DNA of 64,000 bases, from the NCBI GenBank assembly GCA_028994555.1, contig JARDVN010000001.1, positions 558,001-622,000 of the forward strand, written 5' to 3'. How positions within the stretch are numbered: the stretch's first letter is position 1; each line of letters starts with the position of its first letter. Below are positions 1 through 10,318 of this stretch, in pieces. The translations under genes and the position numbers were made by a program. The notes under the pieces were generated by a model. The model saw only the letters and a list, made by a program, of their open reading frames with translations, had not been told where the DNA came from and did not search any database. The stretch is from Citrobacter amalonaticus (GTDB taxonomy: Bacteria; Pseudomonadota; Gammaproteobacteria; Enterobacterales; Enterobacteriaceae).

Positions 1-58
1 CGTCAGGGTTTTGTCCAAAAATTGCCCGTAATATCAGGGAAAGGCCACAAATTAAATG

Positions 59-75
59 TGGCATAAAAGATGCAT
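59..75 (+). promoter_or_regulatory. sigma-54 promoter of fdhF
   Basis: TGGCA (59-63) and TGCAT (71-75) place the invariant GG and GC dinucleotides ten bases apart, as RpoN promoters require. It lies about 50 bp before the fdhF start. In E. coli fdhF is driven by sigma-54 with the formate-sensing activator FhlA; the FhlA upstream sites would fall at or beyond the left edge of this window, so they cannot be checked here. Confidence 0.85.
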
Positions 76-126
76 ACTCAGGACGACAAGCGTGTATGCG
101 CGATTTGATTAACTGGAGCGAGACCG

Positions 127-2274
127 ATGAAAAAAGTCGTCACGGTTTGCCCGTATTGCGCATCAGGTTGCAAGATCAACCTGGTGGTCGATAACGGCAA
201 AATCGTCCGGGCTGAGGCGGCGCAGGGGAAAACCAATCAGGGTACCCTGTGTCTGAAGGGCTATTATGGCTGGGATTTTATTAACGATACCCAGATCCTG
301 ACCCCGCGCCTGAAAACCCCTATGATTCGTCGCCAGCGTGGCGGCAAACTGGAATCTGTTTCCTGGGATGAAGCGCTGAACTACGTCGCCGAGCGCCTGA
401 GCGCTATCAAAGCGAAATACGGCCCTGACGCCATCCAGACGACCGGCTCGTCGCGCGGCACCGGGAATGAAACCAACTACATCATGCAAAAATTTGCGCG
501 CGCCGTTATTGGTACCAATAACGTTGACTGCTGCGCTCGCGTCTGACACGGCCCATCGGTTGCAGGTCTGCACCAGTCGGTCGGTAACGGCGCAATGAGT
601 AATGCGATTAACGAAATTGATAACACCGATTTAGTGTTTATCTTCGGCTACAACCCGGCGGATTCCCACCCTATCGTGGCGAATCACGTGATTAACGCTA
701 AACGTAACGGGGCGAAAATTATCGTCTGCGATCCGCGCAAAATTGAAACCGCGCGCATTGCCGACATGCACATCGCACTGCGAAACGGCTCGAATATCGC
801 GCTGTTGAACGCGATGGGCCATGTCATTATTGAAGAAAACCTGTACGACCAGGCGTTCGTCGCCTCCCGTACGGAAGGATTTGAAGAGTACCGCAAGATT
901 GTCGAAGGCTATACGCCGGAGTCTGTCGAGGCGATCACGGGCGTCAGCGCCAGTGAGATTCGTCAGGCGGCGCGGATGTATGCCGGCGCGAAAAGCGCGA
1001 CCATCCTGTGGGGCATGGGCGTTACCCAGTTCTATCAGGGCGTGGAAACCGTGCGTTCACTGACCAGCCTCGCGATGCTGACCGGCAACCTCGGTAAGCC
1101 CAGCGTCGGCGTTAACCCGGTACGTGGCCAGAACAACGTTCAGGGCGCATGCGATATGGGTGCGCTGCCGGATACCTATCCGGGCTATCAGTACGTGAAA
1201 GATCCGGCTAACCGCGAGAAATTCGCCAAAGCGTGGGGCGTGGACAGCCTGCCCGCTCACACCGGCTATCGCATCAGCGAGCTGCCGCACCGTGCGGCGC
1301 ATGGCGAAGTACGTGCAGCCTATATCATGGGTGAAGATCCGCTGCAAACCGATGCGGAACTCTCCGCGGTGCGCAAAGGCTTTGAGGATCTGGAACTGGT
1401 CATCGTGCAGGACATCTTTATGACCAAAACCGCATCGGCGGCGGATGTCATTTTACCGTCGACGTCGTGGGGCGAGCATGAAGGGGTCTTTACCGCTGCT
1501 GACCGTGGCTTCCAGCGCTTTTTTAAAGCCGTTGAGCCGAAGTGGGATCTGAAAACCGACTGGCAAATCATCAGTGAGATCGCCACCCGGATGGGGTATC
1601 CGATGCACTACAACAACACCCAGGAGATCTGGGATGAGCTGCGTCATCTGTGCCCGGATTTCTATGGGGCGACTTACGAGAAAATGGGCGAACTGGGCTA
1701 CATCCAGTGGCCCTGCCGCGACACGTCAGACGCCGATCAGGGAACGTCTTACCTCTTTAAAGAGAAGTTTGATACCCCGAACGGCATGGCGCAGTTCTTC
1801 ACCTGTGACTGGGTTGCGCCAATCGACAAACTCACTGACGAGTACCCGATGGTACTGTCGACGGTGCGTGAAGTCGGCCACTACTCCTGTCGTTCGATGA
1901 CCGGTAACTGTGCGGCCCTGGCCGCGCTGGCGGACGAACCGGGCTATGCGCAAATCAACGCGGCCGACGCGGCGCGTCTGGGTATTGAAGATGAAGCGCT
2001 GGTGTGGGTTCACTCGCGTAAAGGCAAAATTATCACCCGTGCGCAGGTCAGCGAACGCCCGAACAAAGGGGCTATCTATATGACCTACCAGTGGTGGATT
2101 GGCGCCTGTAACGAGCTGGTGACCGAGAACTTAAGCCCGATTACCAAAACGCCAGAGTACAAGTATTGCGCCGTGCGCGTGGAGCCGATTGCCAATCAGT
2201 CCGCCGCCGAACAATACGTAATTGATGAATACAACAAGCTGAAGACCCGTCTGCGCGAAACCGCAATGGGGTGA
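127..2274 (+). CDS. fdhF: Formate dehydrogenase H, selenocysteine-containing
   Basis: Catalytic subunit of formate hydrogenlyase: it oxidises formate to CO2 and passes electrons through one Fe4S4 cluster to hydrogenase 3, at the cytoplasmic face of the membrane. Cluster cysteines are Cys8, Cys11, Cys15 and Cys42. Codon 140 (544-546) is an in-frame TGA followed by His141, at the position of the active-site selenocysteine in E. coli FdhF. The reading frame continues in the same phase to 2274, giving 715 residues, the usual length. GGAG about 10 bases before the ATG is the ribosome site. A caller that treats TGA as stop would split it into a 139-residue and a roughly 570-residue piece. It is monocistronic, with REP and terminator downstream. 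Confidence 0.97.
544..584 (+). promoter_or_regulatory. SECIS element of fdhF
   Basis: The sequence starting at the TGA can form the known bacterial selenocysteine insertion hairpin. Its apical stem pairs GGT(T)GCA (558-564) with TGCACC (569-574) around a GGTC loop (565-568), with one bulged T. Loop and bulge are the contacts for the elongation factor SelB in E. coli. The element is nearly identical to the E. coli fdhF SECIS and decides that TGA 544-546 is read as selenocysteine. Confidence 0.9.
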
Positions 2275-2276
2275 TC

Positions 2277-2314
2277 CGCCGGATGGCGGCATGAATGCCT
2301 TATCCGGCCTACAG
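2277..2314. repeat. REP element after fdhF
   Basis: GCCGGATGGCGGC paired with GCCTTATCCGGCCTAC forms the imperfect palindrome of enterobacterial REP/BIME repeats. It starts right after the fdhF stop codon. A weaker partial copy (GATAAGACGGCATAAAC) follows at about 2335. Confidence 0.85.
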
Positions 2315-2362
2315 AGCGCTTGCGTTGTGGGTCAGATAAGACGGCATAAACAACGCATCTCC

Positions 2363-2394
2363 AACAGCCTCACGTTACCGGAGGCTGTTTTTTT
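2363..2394 (+). terminator. Rho-independent terminator of fdhF
   Basis: A nine-base stem, AACAGCCTC (2363-2371) with GAGGCTGTT (2381-2389), is followed by an unbroken T run to 2394. It lies between fdhF and yjcO. Confidence 0.85.
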
Positions 2395-2447
2395 ATCCAT
2401 AGGATCTCTTTATACTGTCCCTTCCGTACCCTAATTAAAACTTAATA

Positions 2448-3137
2448 ATGAAACCACTTCTTGCATTGATGTTATTGATGACATTCTTTGCCCGTGCTGC
2501 CGATCCTGAGCCTGGAAGCCAGTATTTGCAGGCCGCAGAGGCCGGTGACAAACGCGCGCAATATTACCTTGCTGACAGCTGGTTTAGCTTCGGCGATTTG
2601 AGCAAAGCCGAATACTGGGCACAGAAATCTGCTGACAATGGCGATGCGGATGCCTGTGCGCTACTGGCGCAGATAAAAATCACTAACCCGGTGAGTCTGG
2701 ATTACCCGGAAGCAAAAATGCTGGCAGAGAAGGCCGCCCGGGCGGGCAGTAAAGCGGGTGAAATTACGCTGGCACGCATTCTGGTGAATACGCAGGCCGG
2801 TAAAACCGATTATCCCAAAGCCATCTCCCTGCTGCAAAACGCCTCTGAAAATCTGGAGAGTGATGTCGCCGTAGATGCGCAGATGTTGCTCGGCCTGATT
2901 TACGCCAACGGCGTCGGGATTCAGGCTGATGATGATAAAGCTACCTGGTACTTCAAGCGCAGTTCCGCCATCTCTCGCACCGGCTATTCCGAATACTGGG
3001 CGGGAATGATGTTTCTGAACGGTGAACAGGGCTTTATTGAGAAGAATAAACAGAAGGCGCTGCACTGGTTAAATCTGAGCTGCACCGAAGGGTTTGATAC
3101 CGGCTGCGAAGAATTTGAGAAGTTGACGAACGGATGA
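2448..3137 (+). CDS. yjcO: Sel1-repeat (TPR-like) periplasmic protein YjcO
   Basis: 229 residues, matching YjcO next to fdhF in E. coli. The N-terminus has a short hydrophobic signal (residues 1-17, cleavage likely after FFARA), so it is probably periplasmic. The body is a run of Sel1-type helical repeats with the typical A-x-x-G-x-x-x-A-Q-Y-x-L-A pattern, at about residues 27-60, 63-100, 104-140, 143-175 and 178-215. Such repeats mediate protein contacts. The exact role is not known. The start is the first ATG after the fdhF terminator. The stop is followed within 10 bases by the REP array. Confidence 0.9.
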   Translation: MKPLLALMLLMTFFARAADPEPGSQYLQAAEAGDKRAQYYLADSWFSFGDLSKAEYWAQKSADNGDADACALLAQIKITNPVSLDYPEAKMLAEKAARAGSKAGEITLARILVNTQAGKTDYPKAISLLQNASENLESDVAVDAQMLLGLIYANGVGIQADDDKATWYFKRSSAISRTGYSEYWAGMMFLNGEQGFIEKNKQKALHWLNLSCTEGFDTGCEEFEKLTNG

Positions 3138-3142
3138 TTCAG

Positions 3143-3571
3143 ATTGCCTGATGGCGCTTTGCTTATCAGGCCTACAAGCGATACCGACTCGTAGGCCGGA
3201 CAAGGCGCAGTCGCCATCCGGCACAAGCGATGCCGACCCGTAGGCCGGATAAGACGCAGTCGCCATCCGGCACAAGCGATACCGACCCGTAGGCCGGATA
3301 AGACGCAGTCGCCATCCGGCACAAGCGATACCGACCCGTAGGCCGGATAAGACGAAGTCGCCATCCGGCACAAGCGATACCGACCCGCAGGCCGGATAAG
3401 GCGCAGTCGCCATCCGGCACAAGCGATACTGACCCGTAGGCCGGATAAGACGCAGTCGCCATCCGGCACAAGCGATGCCGACCCGTAGGCCGGATAAGAC
3501 GCAGTCGCCATCCGGCACAAGCGATGCCGACCCGTAGGCCGGATAAGGCGCAGTCGCCATCCGGCAATCCG
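3143..3571. repeat. BIME array, eight 49-bp tandem units
   Basis: After an inverted REP at 3143-3176, a unit beginning GTAGGCCGGATAAG and ending in a GAC-rich spacer recurs at 3191, 3240, 3289, 3338, 3387, 3436, 3485 and 3534, an exact 49-base period. The last copy is cut short before the gltP 3' end. Units differ at only a few positions (GATACC/GATGCC, AGACGCAG/AGGCGCAG). Each unit carries the CCGGATAAG...CGCCATCCGG REP palindrome plus the same spacer. The array separates the convergent genes yjcO and gltP. Confidence 0.93.
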
Positions 3572-3578
3572 TTAACCG

Positions 3579-4890
3579 TTACTGGGCGGTCTTGTCGAAT
3601 TTACCCAGGACTTCGCGCTCATACGCCAGCGCTTTTTTTACGGTCAAATTTGTGTTCCCACTTGGCGATAACCAATACCGCCAACGCATTCCCCACCACG
3701 TTCAGCGCTGTACGCGCCATATCGAGAATACGGTCTACACCGGCAATAAAGGCCAGCCCTTCCAGGGGGATGCCCACGCTGCCTAATGTTGCCAGCAGAA
3801 CCACGAAGGAGACCCCCGGCACGCCGGCAATCCCTTTCGAGGTCACCATCAGCGTCAGCACCAGCACGATTTCCTGCCACAGCGACAGATCGATACCGTA
3901 AAGCTGCGCAATGAAGATGGCCGCAATACTCTGGTACAGCGTAGAGCCATCAAGGTTAAACGAGTAGCCGGTCGGCACCACAAAACTGGTGATAGATGCA
4001 GGCGCGCCGTAGGCTTCCATCTTCTCGATAATCCGCGGCAGTACGCTCTCCGAACTGGCGGTTGAGTAAGCCAGAATCAACTCATCTTTCAGAATACGGA
4101 TAAGGATCCAGATACTCAGACCGCAAATACGCGCGACGATACCCAGCACCACCAGCGCAAAGAACAGGATCGCGAAGTGAACCAACAGCACCAGCTTCGC
4201 CAGCGGCCACAGCGAGGCAAAACCGAAGTTCGCCACGGTCACAGCGATCAGCGCGAACACCCCGACCGGCGCGTAACGCATAACCATGTGCGTCACTTTG
4301 AACATGGTTTCGGAGATGGAACGGAACACCGTCACCAGCGGCTCACGGTGTGTGGCCGGTAGTGAGGAAAGGCCCAGACCAAACAGCACTGAGAAGAAGA
4401 TAATCGGCAGCATATCGCCTTTCGCCATTGAGGCGACAATGTTCGTCGGCACCAGCGACAGAATGGTGCCCATCAGGCCATGCGCGTGGCTCTGCACCTC
4501 TGCCGTCGTGTTCTGGTATTTCGAAATATCCACGGTCGCCAGTTGCGACATATCAATGCCAGAGCCCGGCTGGAACACGTTCGCCAGCGTAATCCCGAGG
4601 ATAATGGCAATCGTCGTGATCACTTCAAAATAGAGAATGGTTTTCGCGCCGATACGTCCCAGTTGTTTCGCATCGCCGACACCGGCAATCCCGACAATCA
4701 GCGTGGAGATCACAATCGGCACGACGATCATTTTAATCAGATGGATAAAGATATCGCCTGCCGGAGAGAGCAGGTTAGCAATCAGCCATTCGCGGCTGTC
4801 GCTGTGATAATGCAAGTAACTGCCGAGTAGAATGCCAAGCACCATGGCAATCAATATCTGCCAGGCCAGGCTCAGTTTAAAACTTTTCAT
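3579..4890 (-). CDS. gltP: Proton/glutamate-aspartate symporter GltP (frameshifted in this sequence)
   Basis: Inner-membrane carrier of the DAACS family that takes up glutamate and aspartate with protons. The family signature stretches ASSESVLPRI and NLDGSTLYQS are present, together with about eight to ten hydrophobic segments. The start is the ATG giving MKSFKLSLAWQ, as in E. coli; a longer reading to 4929 adds 13 unconserved residues. Near the 3' end a T7 run (3633-3639) shifts the frame so the protein would end in KKSAGV. With T6 it continues as the family tail (ALAYEREVLGKFDKTAQ) to a stop at 3579, giving 436 residues. The shift fits the homopolymer errors seen across the window. Confidence 0.92.
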
Positions 4891-5286
4891 AACGACGGAC
4901 TTCCTCAATGGAACGCCACTCCTGTTCATCGCACAGGAATGGATACATACTGAAAGGGTATGAATTGTGTTGCGTTGGTTAGTAGAATTTTTTAACGCTT
5001 ATCCCCTAATACTTCACGTTGCAGGAAGCCAACACATCTACAGCGTGAAGTACGACGGGTGTATAATCAGTACCATTTGCAGGGCATCTTACGCAACCCT
5101 TTAAGAACAGGGCTTTTCGCTGAAATAATGCATAATAACGCGAGTTTAGCCCATTTATAATGAATAACTATTTGTTATGGAAAGATTTTTAAATCTCCAT
5201 TTTTGAATTATAACCACAGTGAATTATTTTTCCTGCGATGTCTATTTGCCTGTTTTTTAAACAGATAAATGATGAAAATGACAAAA
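4891..5286. other. Intergenic region between gltP and nrfG
   Basis: AT-rich stretch without a convincing gene. It should hold the gltP promoter. A shortened ERIC-like element sits at 5000-5063. A small hairpin (CTGTTT...AAACAG, 5251-5265) about 20 bases after the nrfG stop may help end the nrf transcript, but it has no strong T run. Confidence 0.6.
5000..5063. repeat. Short ERIC-like element (internal deletion form)
   Basis: The ends TATCCCC...ACTTCACG and CGTGAAGTACGACGGGTGTA are inverted copies of one another. They resemble the termini of the full ERIC element at 34233-34359 (GCTTGAAGTATGACGGGTATA). The element is about 64 bases instead of 127, so the centre is missing. Confidence 0.55.
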
Positions 5287-5895
5287 CTATTTCTGCCGAT
5301 TCTGTAACAACTTCGCCATATTAATCGAATCTATCAGCTGTACGCGATTCACCCGCGGTGAATTCAAATCCAGGACTTTTTGCCACTGCACTATCGCCTG
5401 TTTGTAATCGGCCTGCATAAAGGCATCCGAAGCCAGCAGCATCATCGCGGTGACTTCGTTTGCATCCAGCACCAGCGCTTTATCGATCATCTCGCGTGTC
5501 GGCGGCGTCATGTGCTGACCTGCCTGGTAATAGAGGACGGTCGCCAGCGCCGAATAGATCTCCGCATTCTCCCCGCGAATACGTAGCGCCTGCCGGTACG
5601 CCAGCAGCGCATTCTCGTAATCGTTTCGCCACAGATAATACTCGCCAAGCAGCGCCCACTTTTCGCTGTCCTGCGGGTTGGCGCGAATCTGCTTTTGCAG
5701 GGCTAACAGTTGGGCTTCCGGCGTGGAGGTTTCAGCAAAGGCATGTAACGGATCGGCCAGCCGCTGTTGTTCATTGCGCACGGCCTGCCATTTCGGTGAC
5801 AGCAGATAGCCGCACAGACAGACGATGACCATCAGCAATGCCGCCAGCGCCAGCCGTTTGACAGGCATTGGGCGTGACGGTTCAGGTTGTCTCAT
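5287..5895 (-). CDS. nrfG: Heme lyase-associated TPR protein NrfG
   Basis: 202 residues, close to E. coli NrfG (198). A single N-terminal membrane anchor (about residues 11-30) precedes a periplasmic TPR domain (about 75-190, with [15 protein letters not shown] and similar helices). With NrfE and NrfF it forms the dedicated heme lyase that attaches heme to the unusual CxxCK site of NrfA; NrfG is thought to bind the NrfA C-terminus. The start overlaps the nrfF stop by four bases, showing translational coupling as last gene of the nrf operon. Confidence 0.93.
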   Translation of the reverse strand: MRQPEPSRPMPVKRLALAALLMVIVCLCGYLLSPKWQAVRNEQQRLADPLHAFAETSTPEAQLLALQKQIRANPQDSEKWALLGEYYLWRNDYENALLAYRQALRIRGENAEIYSALATVLYYQAGQHMTPPTREMIDKALVLDANEVTAMMLLASDAFMQADYKQAIVQWQKVLDLNSPRVNRVQLIDSINMAKLLQNRQK

Positions 5896-6383
5896 CGTTG
5901 CCCCCCTTTTCGCCTGCTAACGCGCCACAAAATCACTCCAACCAGCGGCAACAGCAGGCACGGCAGCGCCCACAGCAACAGGGTTTGCGAGGTCAGCGGC
6001 GGATTATAGCGAACAAAATCACCATACCGTGCCGTCATCCAGGCCGTGATTTCGGCTTCATCTTTCCCTTCCGCCACCATCGTATAGACCTGATGGCGCA
6101 TGCTGACAGCAACCGGCGCATTGGATTCCAGCAAGTTTTGATTCTGACACTGCGGGCAGCGTAACTGGCTGGCGATCGACAACGCCTTTTCCTGTTGCTG
6201 CGGGTTATCAAAAGCCCAGGTATCGACCACCTGAGCGTGAGCGGAAAAGGAGATAACCAACAGTAAGATAAACGCAATGATTGTGCCTGATGGCGCTGCG
6301 CTTATCAGGCCTACGCAGTGCTTAAGTAGGCCGGATAAGGCGTGTACGCCGCCATCCGGCACATTGCAGATAAGACTACGCAT
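5892..6383 (-). CDS. nrfF: Heme lyase subunit NrfF, with REP inserted in its signal peptide
   Basis: CcmH-like thiol protein of the NrfEFG heme lyase. The heme/apoprotein-reducing motif [15 protein letters not shown] is intact, as is the C-terminal membrane anchor (about 130-152). It is 163 residues against 127 in E. coli. The excess is at the N-terminus: residues about 8-35 are encoded by a REP pair (6283-6362) that keeps the frame open. Removing that stretch leaves MRSLICN joined to [17 protein letters not shown], an ordinary signal peptide ending at the conserved AHA/QVVDTW cleavage site. The ATG at 6381-6383 overlaps the repaired nrfE stop (ATGCGTAG), which supports this start. Whether export still works with the insertion is unclear. 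Confidence 0.85.
   Translation of the reverse strand: MRSLICNVPDGGVHALSGLLKHCVGLISAAPSGTIIAFILLLVISFSAHAQVVDTWAFDNPQQQEKALSIASQLRCPQCQNQNLLESNAPVAVSMRHQVYTMVAEGKDEAEITAWMTARYGDFVRYNPPLTSQTLLLWALPCLLLPLVGVILWRVSRRKGGQR
6283..6362. repeat. REP pair (BIME) inside nrfF
   Basis: TGCCTGATGGCGCTGCGCTT...AGGCCTAC and GTAGGCCGGATAAGGC...GCCATCCGGCA lie head to head with a short spacer, the usual BIME layout. It lies within the 5' coding part of nrfF, in frame, rather than between genes. Confidence 0.9.
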
Positions 6384-8105
6384 CGTGCCTTCTCCCCCCG
6401 CCAGCCGCTCAGTAGCGCACCGGCAATCATCAACAGCCCACCCCCCCAGATCCAGCGCACGCCGCTTTGAACATAAAAGCGTATGGCATACCGCTCCTCG
6501 CCGGTTTTTTCTCCCATCACCGCATACCAGTCATGAAGCAGATCCCAGCGAATGCCAGGCTCCATCATCTGCTGGCGGCGGGCGGAATAAAAGCGCCGTT
6601 CAGGCGTCAGGCTACCTATTCGTTTGTCGCCCTGCCACAGCGTAATAAGCGCCTTTTCGGTGGTGTAGTTCCCTTTCGCGGCCAGATCCAGCCGTTCAAA
6701 GCGGAAGGTGTAACCCGCCAGTTCGACCTGCTGCCCCGGGCTCAGGTTAAGGCTTATCTCCTGACGACTGCCGCTGGAGAAGAGTATCCCCGCAGCAAAA
6801 ACCAATACGCCAGCGTGCGCCAGCAGCGCCGGGAGCTGGCGGCGTACGGTCCCCTTCCGGATTCTGACCATCGTAATAACGATCACCACCAGCATCAACA
6901 GGCCAAACGGCAAGGTGGCGCGGTTAAAATAGGGCGCGCCAACGGAGAGCCGTCCCCAGCCCAGCAGGCCATAAATCATCGGGTAGAGCGTGCCAATCAG
7001 CACGATCAGCAGCACCGCGCAAAACAGCAGTAATGCAGCCAGAATCAGCATCTCGCGCGACCAGCCGCCCAACTGTACTGTTTGTGGGTTAATCCGCGCT
7101 TTCCACGCGTACAGGCCAAGCGAGGCCAGACTCAGAGTGGCGAAGAGCACAAACAGCGGTACGGCGCGCACGTTATCCAGCGCAAAAGCGTGGACGGAAA
7201 CGAGAATGCCGGAGCGGACAATCAGCGTTCCCAGTAACGAGAGGATCAGGGTGACGATCGCCAGCAGCAGCGACCCATGGCGGAATATTCCGCGTTCACG
7301 CGACACATGCAGACAGTGCAACAACGCAGTGGCGGAAAGCCAGGGTAATAAAGAGGCGTTTTCTACCGGGTCCCAAAACCACCAGCCGCCCCAGCCCAGT
7401 TCGCAGTAGGCCCACCAGGAGCCAAGAATGATACCGAGCGTCAATGCGCACCAGCCGGGCAGCGCCCAGCGCCAGCACACCCAGGCCGCCCTCTTTGTTA
7501 AATCGCCTTGCAGGAGTGAAGCCAGCGCCACACCGGCCGCCACCATCAATCCTCCGTAGCCAAGATACAACAGAGGGGGGATGAAGAATCAGTCCCGGAT
7601 GCTGCAGCATCGGGTTGAGATCGCGTCCTTCTATCGCCGGCGGAAAGAGGCGAACAAACGGATCGGACCAGAACACGATAAACAGCAGCAGAAAAGCGGT
7701 AATTGCGCAGAGCATACCGACGGTAAGCGGGAATAAGGGGGCAGATTCGCGGCGATATCGCCAGGCAAACAGCGCGCTCCAGCCGGACAAAAACAGCACC
7801 CACAACAGCAGTGAACCTTCATGACCGCCCCACACCGCCGCCAGTTTGAGTCCCCATGACAGCAGGCTATGGCTGTGTTGCGCCACATAGATAACTGAGA
7901 AATCGCTGGTCAGAAAGCAGAAGACCAGAATCAAGAAGGCAAGTAGCAGGCACACAAATTGCGCCCAGACGCCCACACTCGCCAGACGCATAACGCCCCG
8001 CCAGCGCCGCTGAATACCCACCAGCGTGGCAAGCGGGGTCATCACGTTGACCCCGAGGCTTAATAACAATGCCAGAAAACCGGCTTCAGGAAGGAGTACG
8101 TCCAG
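6376..8105 (-). CDS. nrfE: Cytochrome c-type heme lyase NrfE (two frameshifts in this sequence)
   Basis: Polytopic CcmF-family heme lyase for nitrite reductase. The conserved WGGHEGSLLLWVL loop and the tryptophan-rich WWD motif GWGGWWFWDPVENASL are both present, with about 14 membrane segments. G6 at 7575-7580 breaks the frame in the family sequence HPPLLYLGYGG. C6 at 6394-6399 replaces the natural end, which with one base fewer is a stop at 6376-6378 overlapping nrfF. Repaired length is 575 residues. No ATG precedes the conserved LPEAGF start region: the frame opens after a TGA and the first plausible codon is CTG at 8105, three bases after an AAGGTGA ribosome site, so the start is uncertain. 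Confidence 0.85.
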
Positions 8106-8113
8106 AAATCACC

Positions 8114-9072
8114 TTACGCTACGGTTAGCTGTCCCGCATACAGAATGAAAAAGCGCAGTAACAGCACGCCCGTCAGACTGGCACCACATACCGCCAGCAC
8201 ACCATGAAACGTCGAACCGCGATTGGCCCAGGGTTTGAGCAGCATCGGAACGATCAGACCTAATCCCGCGACGCCCAGCCAGAACCACCAGGTCCAGAAT
8301 CCGCCGCCCAGCGCCGCCGACAGCGCACGCATTTTACCGTCATCCCCCCAGCGCCAACCCGACGAAGAACGCCGCCAGCAGGAAAATTTCCAGCCACACC
8401 ACCGGCGTTTCCATACGGTGAACAAAGTGCGCTTCGGTACTATGGGGATTCCCGCGCTGGCGCAGAGCCATCGCAATCAGCGCCACCGCCGCACCGGAGG
8501 AGATCCCCGAGAACAGGAACAGCACCGGCAGGATCGGATTATTGAGGAACGGATAGGATTTCAGCGCCGACAGCAGGAACCCGGTATACGCCCCCCAGCA
8601 GCACCGCCAGGACCAGCATCAGCGTCTCAAGCCCGCGATGGAACGGCGTCAACAGCGTCAACCCCTTCTGCACCAGTCCCAGACGCGGCAACCAACGCTG
8701 TTGCAGCGCAATCACCTCTTTTTCAAAGATTTTTGCCAGCCACAGAATCAAGACCACCATATAGAGCTGGAACAGCATGACTCCCATCGACATCACCGAC
8801 GTAAAGCTGTAATGGAACATCAGTTTCCAGAAGGTCCAGGGTCGCGTCAGGTGAAAGACCAGAATCAGCAGGCCGAGAATAATCGCCCCAGGCCCCACCA
8901 CCAGCGTGGTGCGCAGTAGCGTACTGTCCGCTCCACCCGCCTGCGGATGGAAACGGCGCAGCAGAATAGCCAGCGTCACCAGCCCGGCGGAGATTCCGAT
9001 CAGAAACAGGTAGATGGCGATGGGCCAGTCCCACACCAGCGATTCAAAATGGAAAGCAGATGCGTTTGTCAT
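8114..9072 (-). CDS. nrfD: Nitrite reductase membrane subunit NrfD (two frameshifts in this sequence)
   Basis: Integral membrane quinol-oxidising subunit of the formate-dependent nitrite reductase, which passes electrons to NrfC and NrfB. It has the PsrC/NrfD fold with about eight to ten membrane helices. The start [16 protein letters not shown] matches E. coli. C6 runs at 8344-8349 and 8591-8596 each shift the frame; with five bases at each, the reading runs through LAVLLGAYTGF and GLALGDDGK to the stop at 8114, giving 318 residues, the E. coli length. The start overlaps the nrfC stop by four bases. Confidence 0.92.
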
Positions 9073-9740
9073 TGGCTCACCTCCCCAAATTTAAAGGGAA
9101 CGCGGTAGACCTTCGGTTTCGTCCCCAGCGCCAGCTTGTAGCGGTAGGTCGTTTTCTGTCGCAGCAGCCGGGAAATATCGCTGTTGGGATCGTCCAGGTT
9201 ACCAAACGTCAGCGCCTTCGTCGGGCAAGACTCGACGCAGGCCGGCAGTTTGCCTGCTTTCAGGTTGGTTTTGCGGCAGAAATCGCACTTATCCGCCGTT
9301 TTGGTCACCGGATGGATAAAGCGCACACGGTACGGACAGGCGGCGATACAGTACTGACAGCCGACGCAGAGATCCGGATTCACATCCACGATGCCATTAG
9401 CGGCATCGCGATATGACGCGCCGGTCGGGCAAACATCAACACACGGCGCGTGATCGCAGTGCTGGCACGAATGACGGAAGAAACGGTACTTCACATCCGG
9501 AAACGTACCCAGCGGCTCGCTGCGAATGATCGTGAGTCGCGACACGCCTTCCGGCACGTTGTTCACTTCCCGACAGGCATCCATACAAGCGGTACAGCCG
9601 ATGCATAATGACTCATCATGCACCATGCCGTAACGCACGCCGTTGATATTCAACGTCTTCGCCACCACGCGTCCTGCAGTACCGCTGACGGCCACCAGCG
9701 CGCCGACGCCGGTGATGAACTGGCGACGAGAGCAACTCAT
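9069..9740 (-). CDS. nrfC: Nitrite reductase Fe-S subunit NrfC
   Basis: 223-residue periplasmic electron-transfer protein with four [4Fe-4S] clusters, linking NrfD to NrfB. The N-terminus has a Tat signal ([15 protein letters not shown]). Sixteen cysteines fall in four ferredoxin-type groups: [35 protein letters not shown] and CDFCRKTN...CVESC. It overlaps both nrfB (9737-9740) and nrfD (9069-9072) by ATGA junctions, so the three are translated as a unit. Confidence 0.96.
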   Translation of the reverse strand: MSCSRRQFITGVGALVAVSGTAGRVVAKTLNINGVRYGMVHDESLCIGCTACMDACREVNNVPEGVSRLTIIRSEPLGTFPDVKYRFFRHSCQHCDHAPCVDVCPTGASYRDAANGIVDVNPDLCVGCQYCIAACPYRVRFIHPVTKTADKCDFCRKTNLKAGKLPACVESCPTKALTFGNLDDPNSDISRLLRQKTTYRYKLALGTKPKVYRVPFKFGEVSQ

Positions 9741-10306
9741 GGATGCTCCTTAAGCAAGGGCACAGACGCCGGATTGAAGTTCGGATTGTTACGCTGATCG
9801 CTGTGGCAATCGACGCAAATTTTAATCCGTCCTTTATCGCTTAACGTCTGCATCGTGTCTTGCTTCGGATGCAGCGAGTGACAGCTGGCGCAGGCGACTT
9901 TAGTCACGTGAACATCGTGCGGCCAGAACGCTTTTTGCAACTGCTCAGGCAGGTGACAGGACATACAGACGCTGTTTTGCTGTTCCACGTTGTACATCGG
10001 CTCGTTAAAGCGCATCACATCCTTCACCCCTTCGCGATGCTGAGGTGACGGCTGACCGTGACAGTTGGTACAGGTGACCGGCAGTTTATTGTTCGGATTG
10101 GTGACGGAGGCATGTTTGCCATGCATCCCTTCGGTATCCGGCTTGTGACAGTCCAGACACGCGGCATCCGGGCTACGCTGCGGCGTCACCTCCCAGCGTT
10201 CCGATTCCTGAGGCGTTGGCGTGGCGGTTATCCCGCTCAGGCTCCATAACAGACCTGTCGCCAGCACCCCAGCAGTTAATAACGAACGTAATACGCTCAT
10301 ATTCAC
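9737..10306 (-). CDS. nrfB: Pentaheme cytochrome c NrfB
   Basis: Periplasmic five-heme electron donor to NrfA. Five heme sites are visible: CLDCH, CTNCH, CMSCH, CASCH and CVDCH. A Sec signal covers about residues 1-27 (SLSGITA). The length is 187-189 residues depending on which ATG is used (10306 or 10300; the second gives the E. coli MSVLRSLL start). A BIME separates it from nrfA, as expected for an operon in which nrfA is produced in excess. Confidence 0.95.
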   Translation of the reverse strand: MNMSVLRSLLTAGVLATGLLWSLSGITATPTPQESERWEVTPQRSPDAACLDCHKPDTEGMHGKHASVTNPNNKLPVTCTNCHGQPSPQHREGVKDVMRFNEPMYNVEQQNSVCMSCHLPEQLQKAFWPHDVHVTKVACASCHSLHPKQDTMQTLSDKGRIKICVDCHSDQRNNPNFNPASVPLLKEHP

Positions 10307-10318
10307 TCCGTTGCATAA

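Noticed and set aside
127..2274. fdhF as a pseudogene with a premature stop
   Set aside because: The TGA is at the known selenocysteine codon and is followed by the SECIS hairpin.
2984..3567. Three overlapping minus-strand reading frames of 131-178 residues with repeated CAGWRLRLIRP, CRMATASYPAY and VPDGDCVLSG units
   Set aside because: They are the three frames of the 49-bp REP array. Because 49 is not a multiple of three and the unit has no stop in any of these frames, all stay open; there is no ribosome site or family match.
3191..3571. Possible CRISPR array
   Set aside because: Regular spacing, but the spacers are the same in every unit and the repeat is the REP palindrome; no cas genes nearby.
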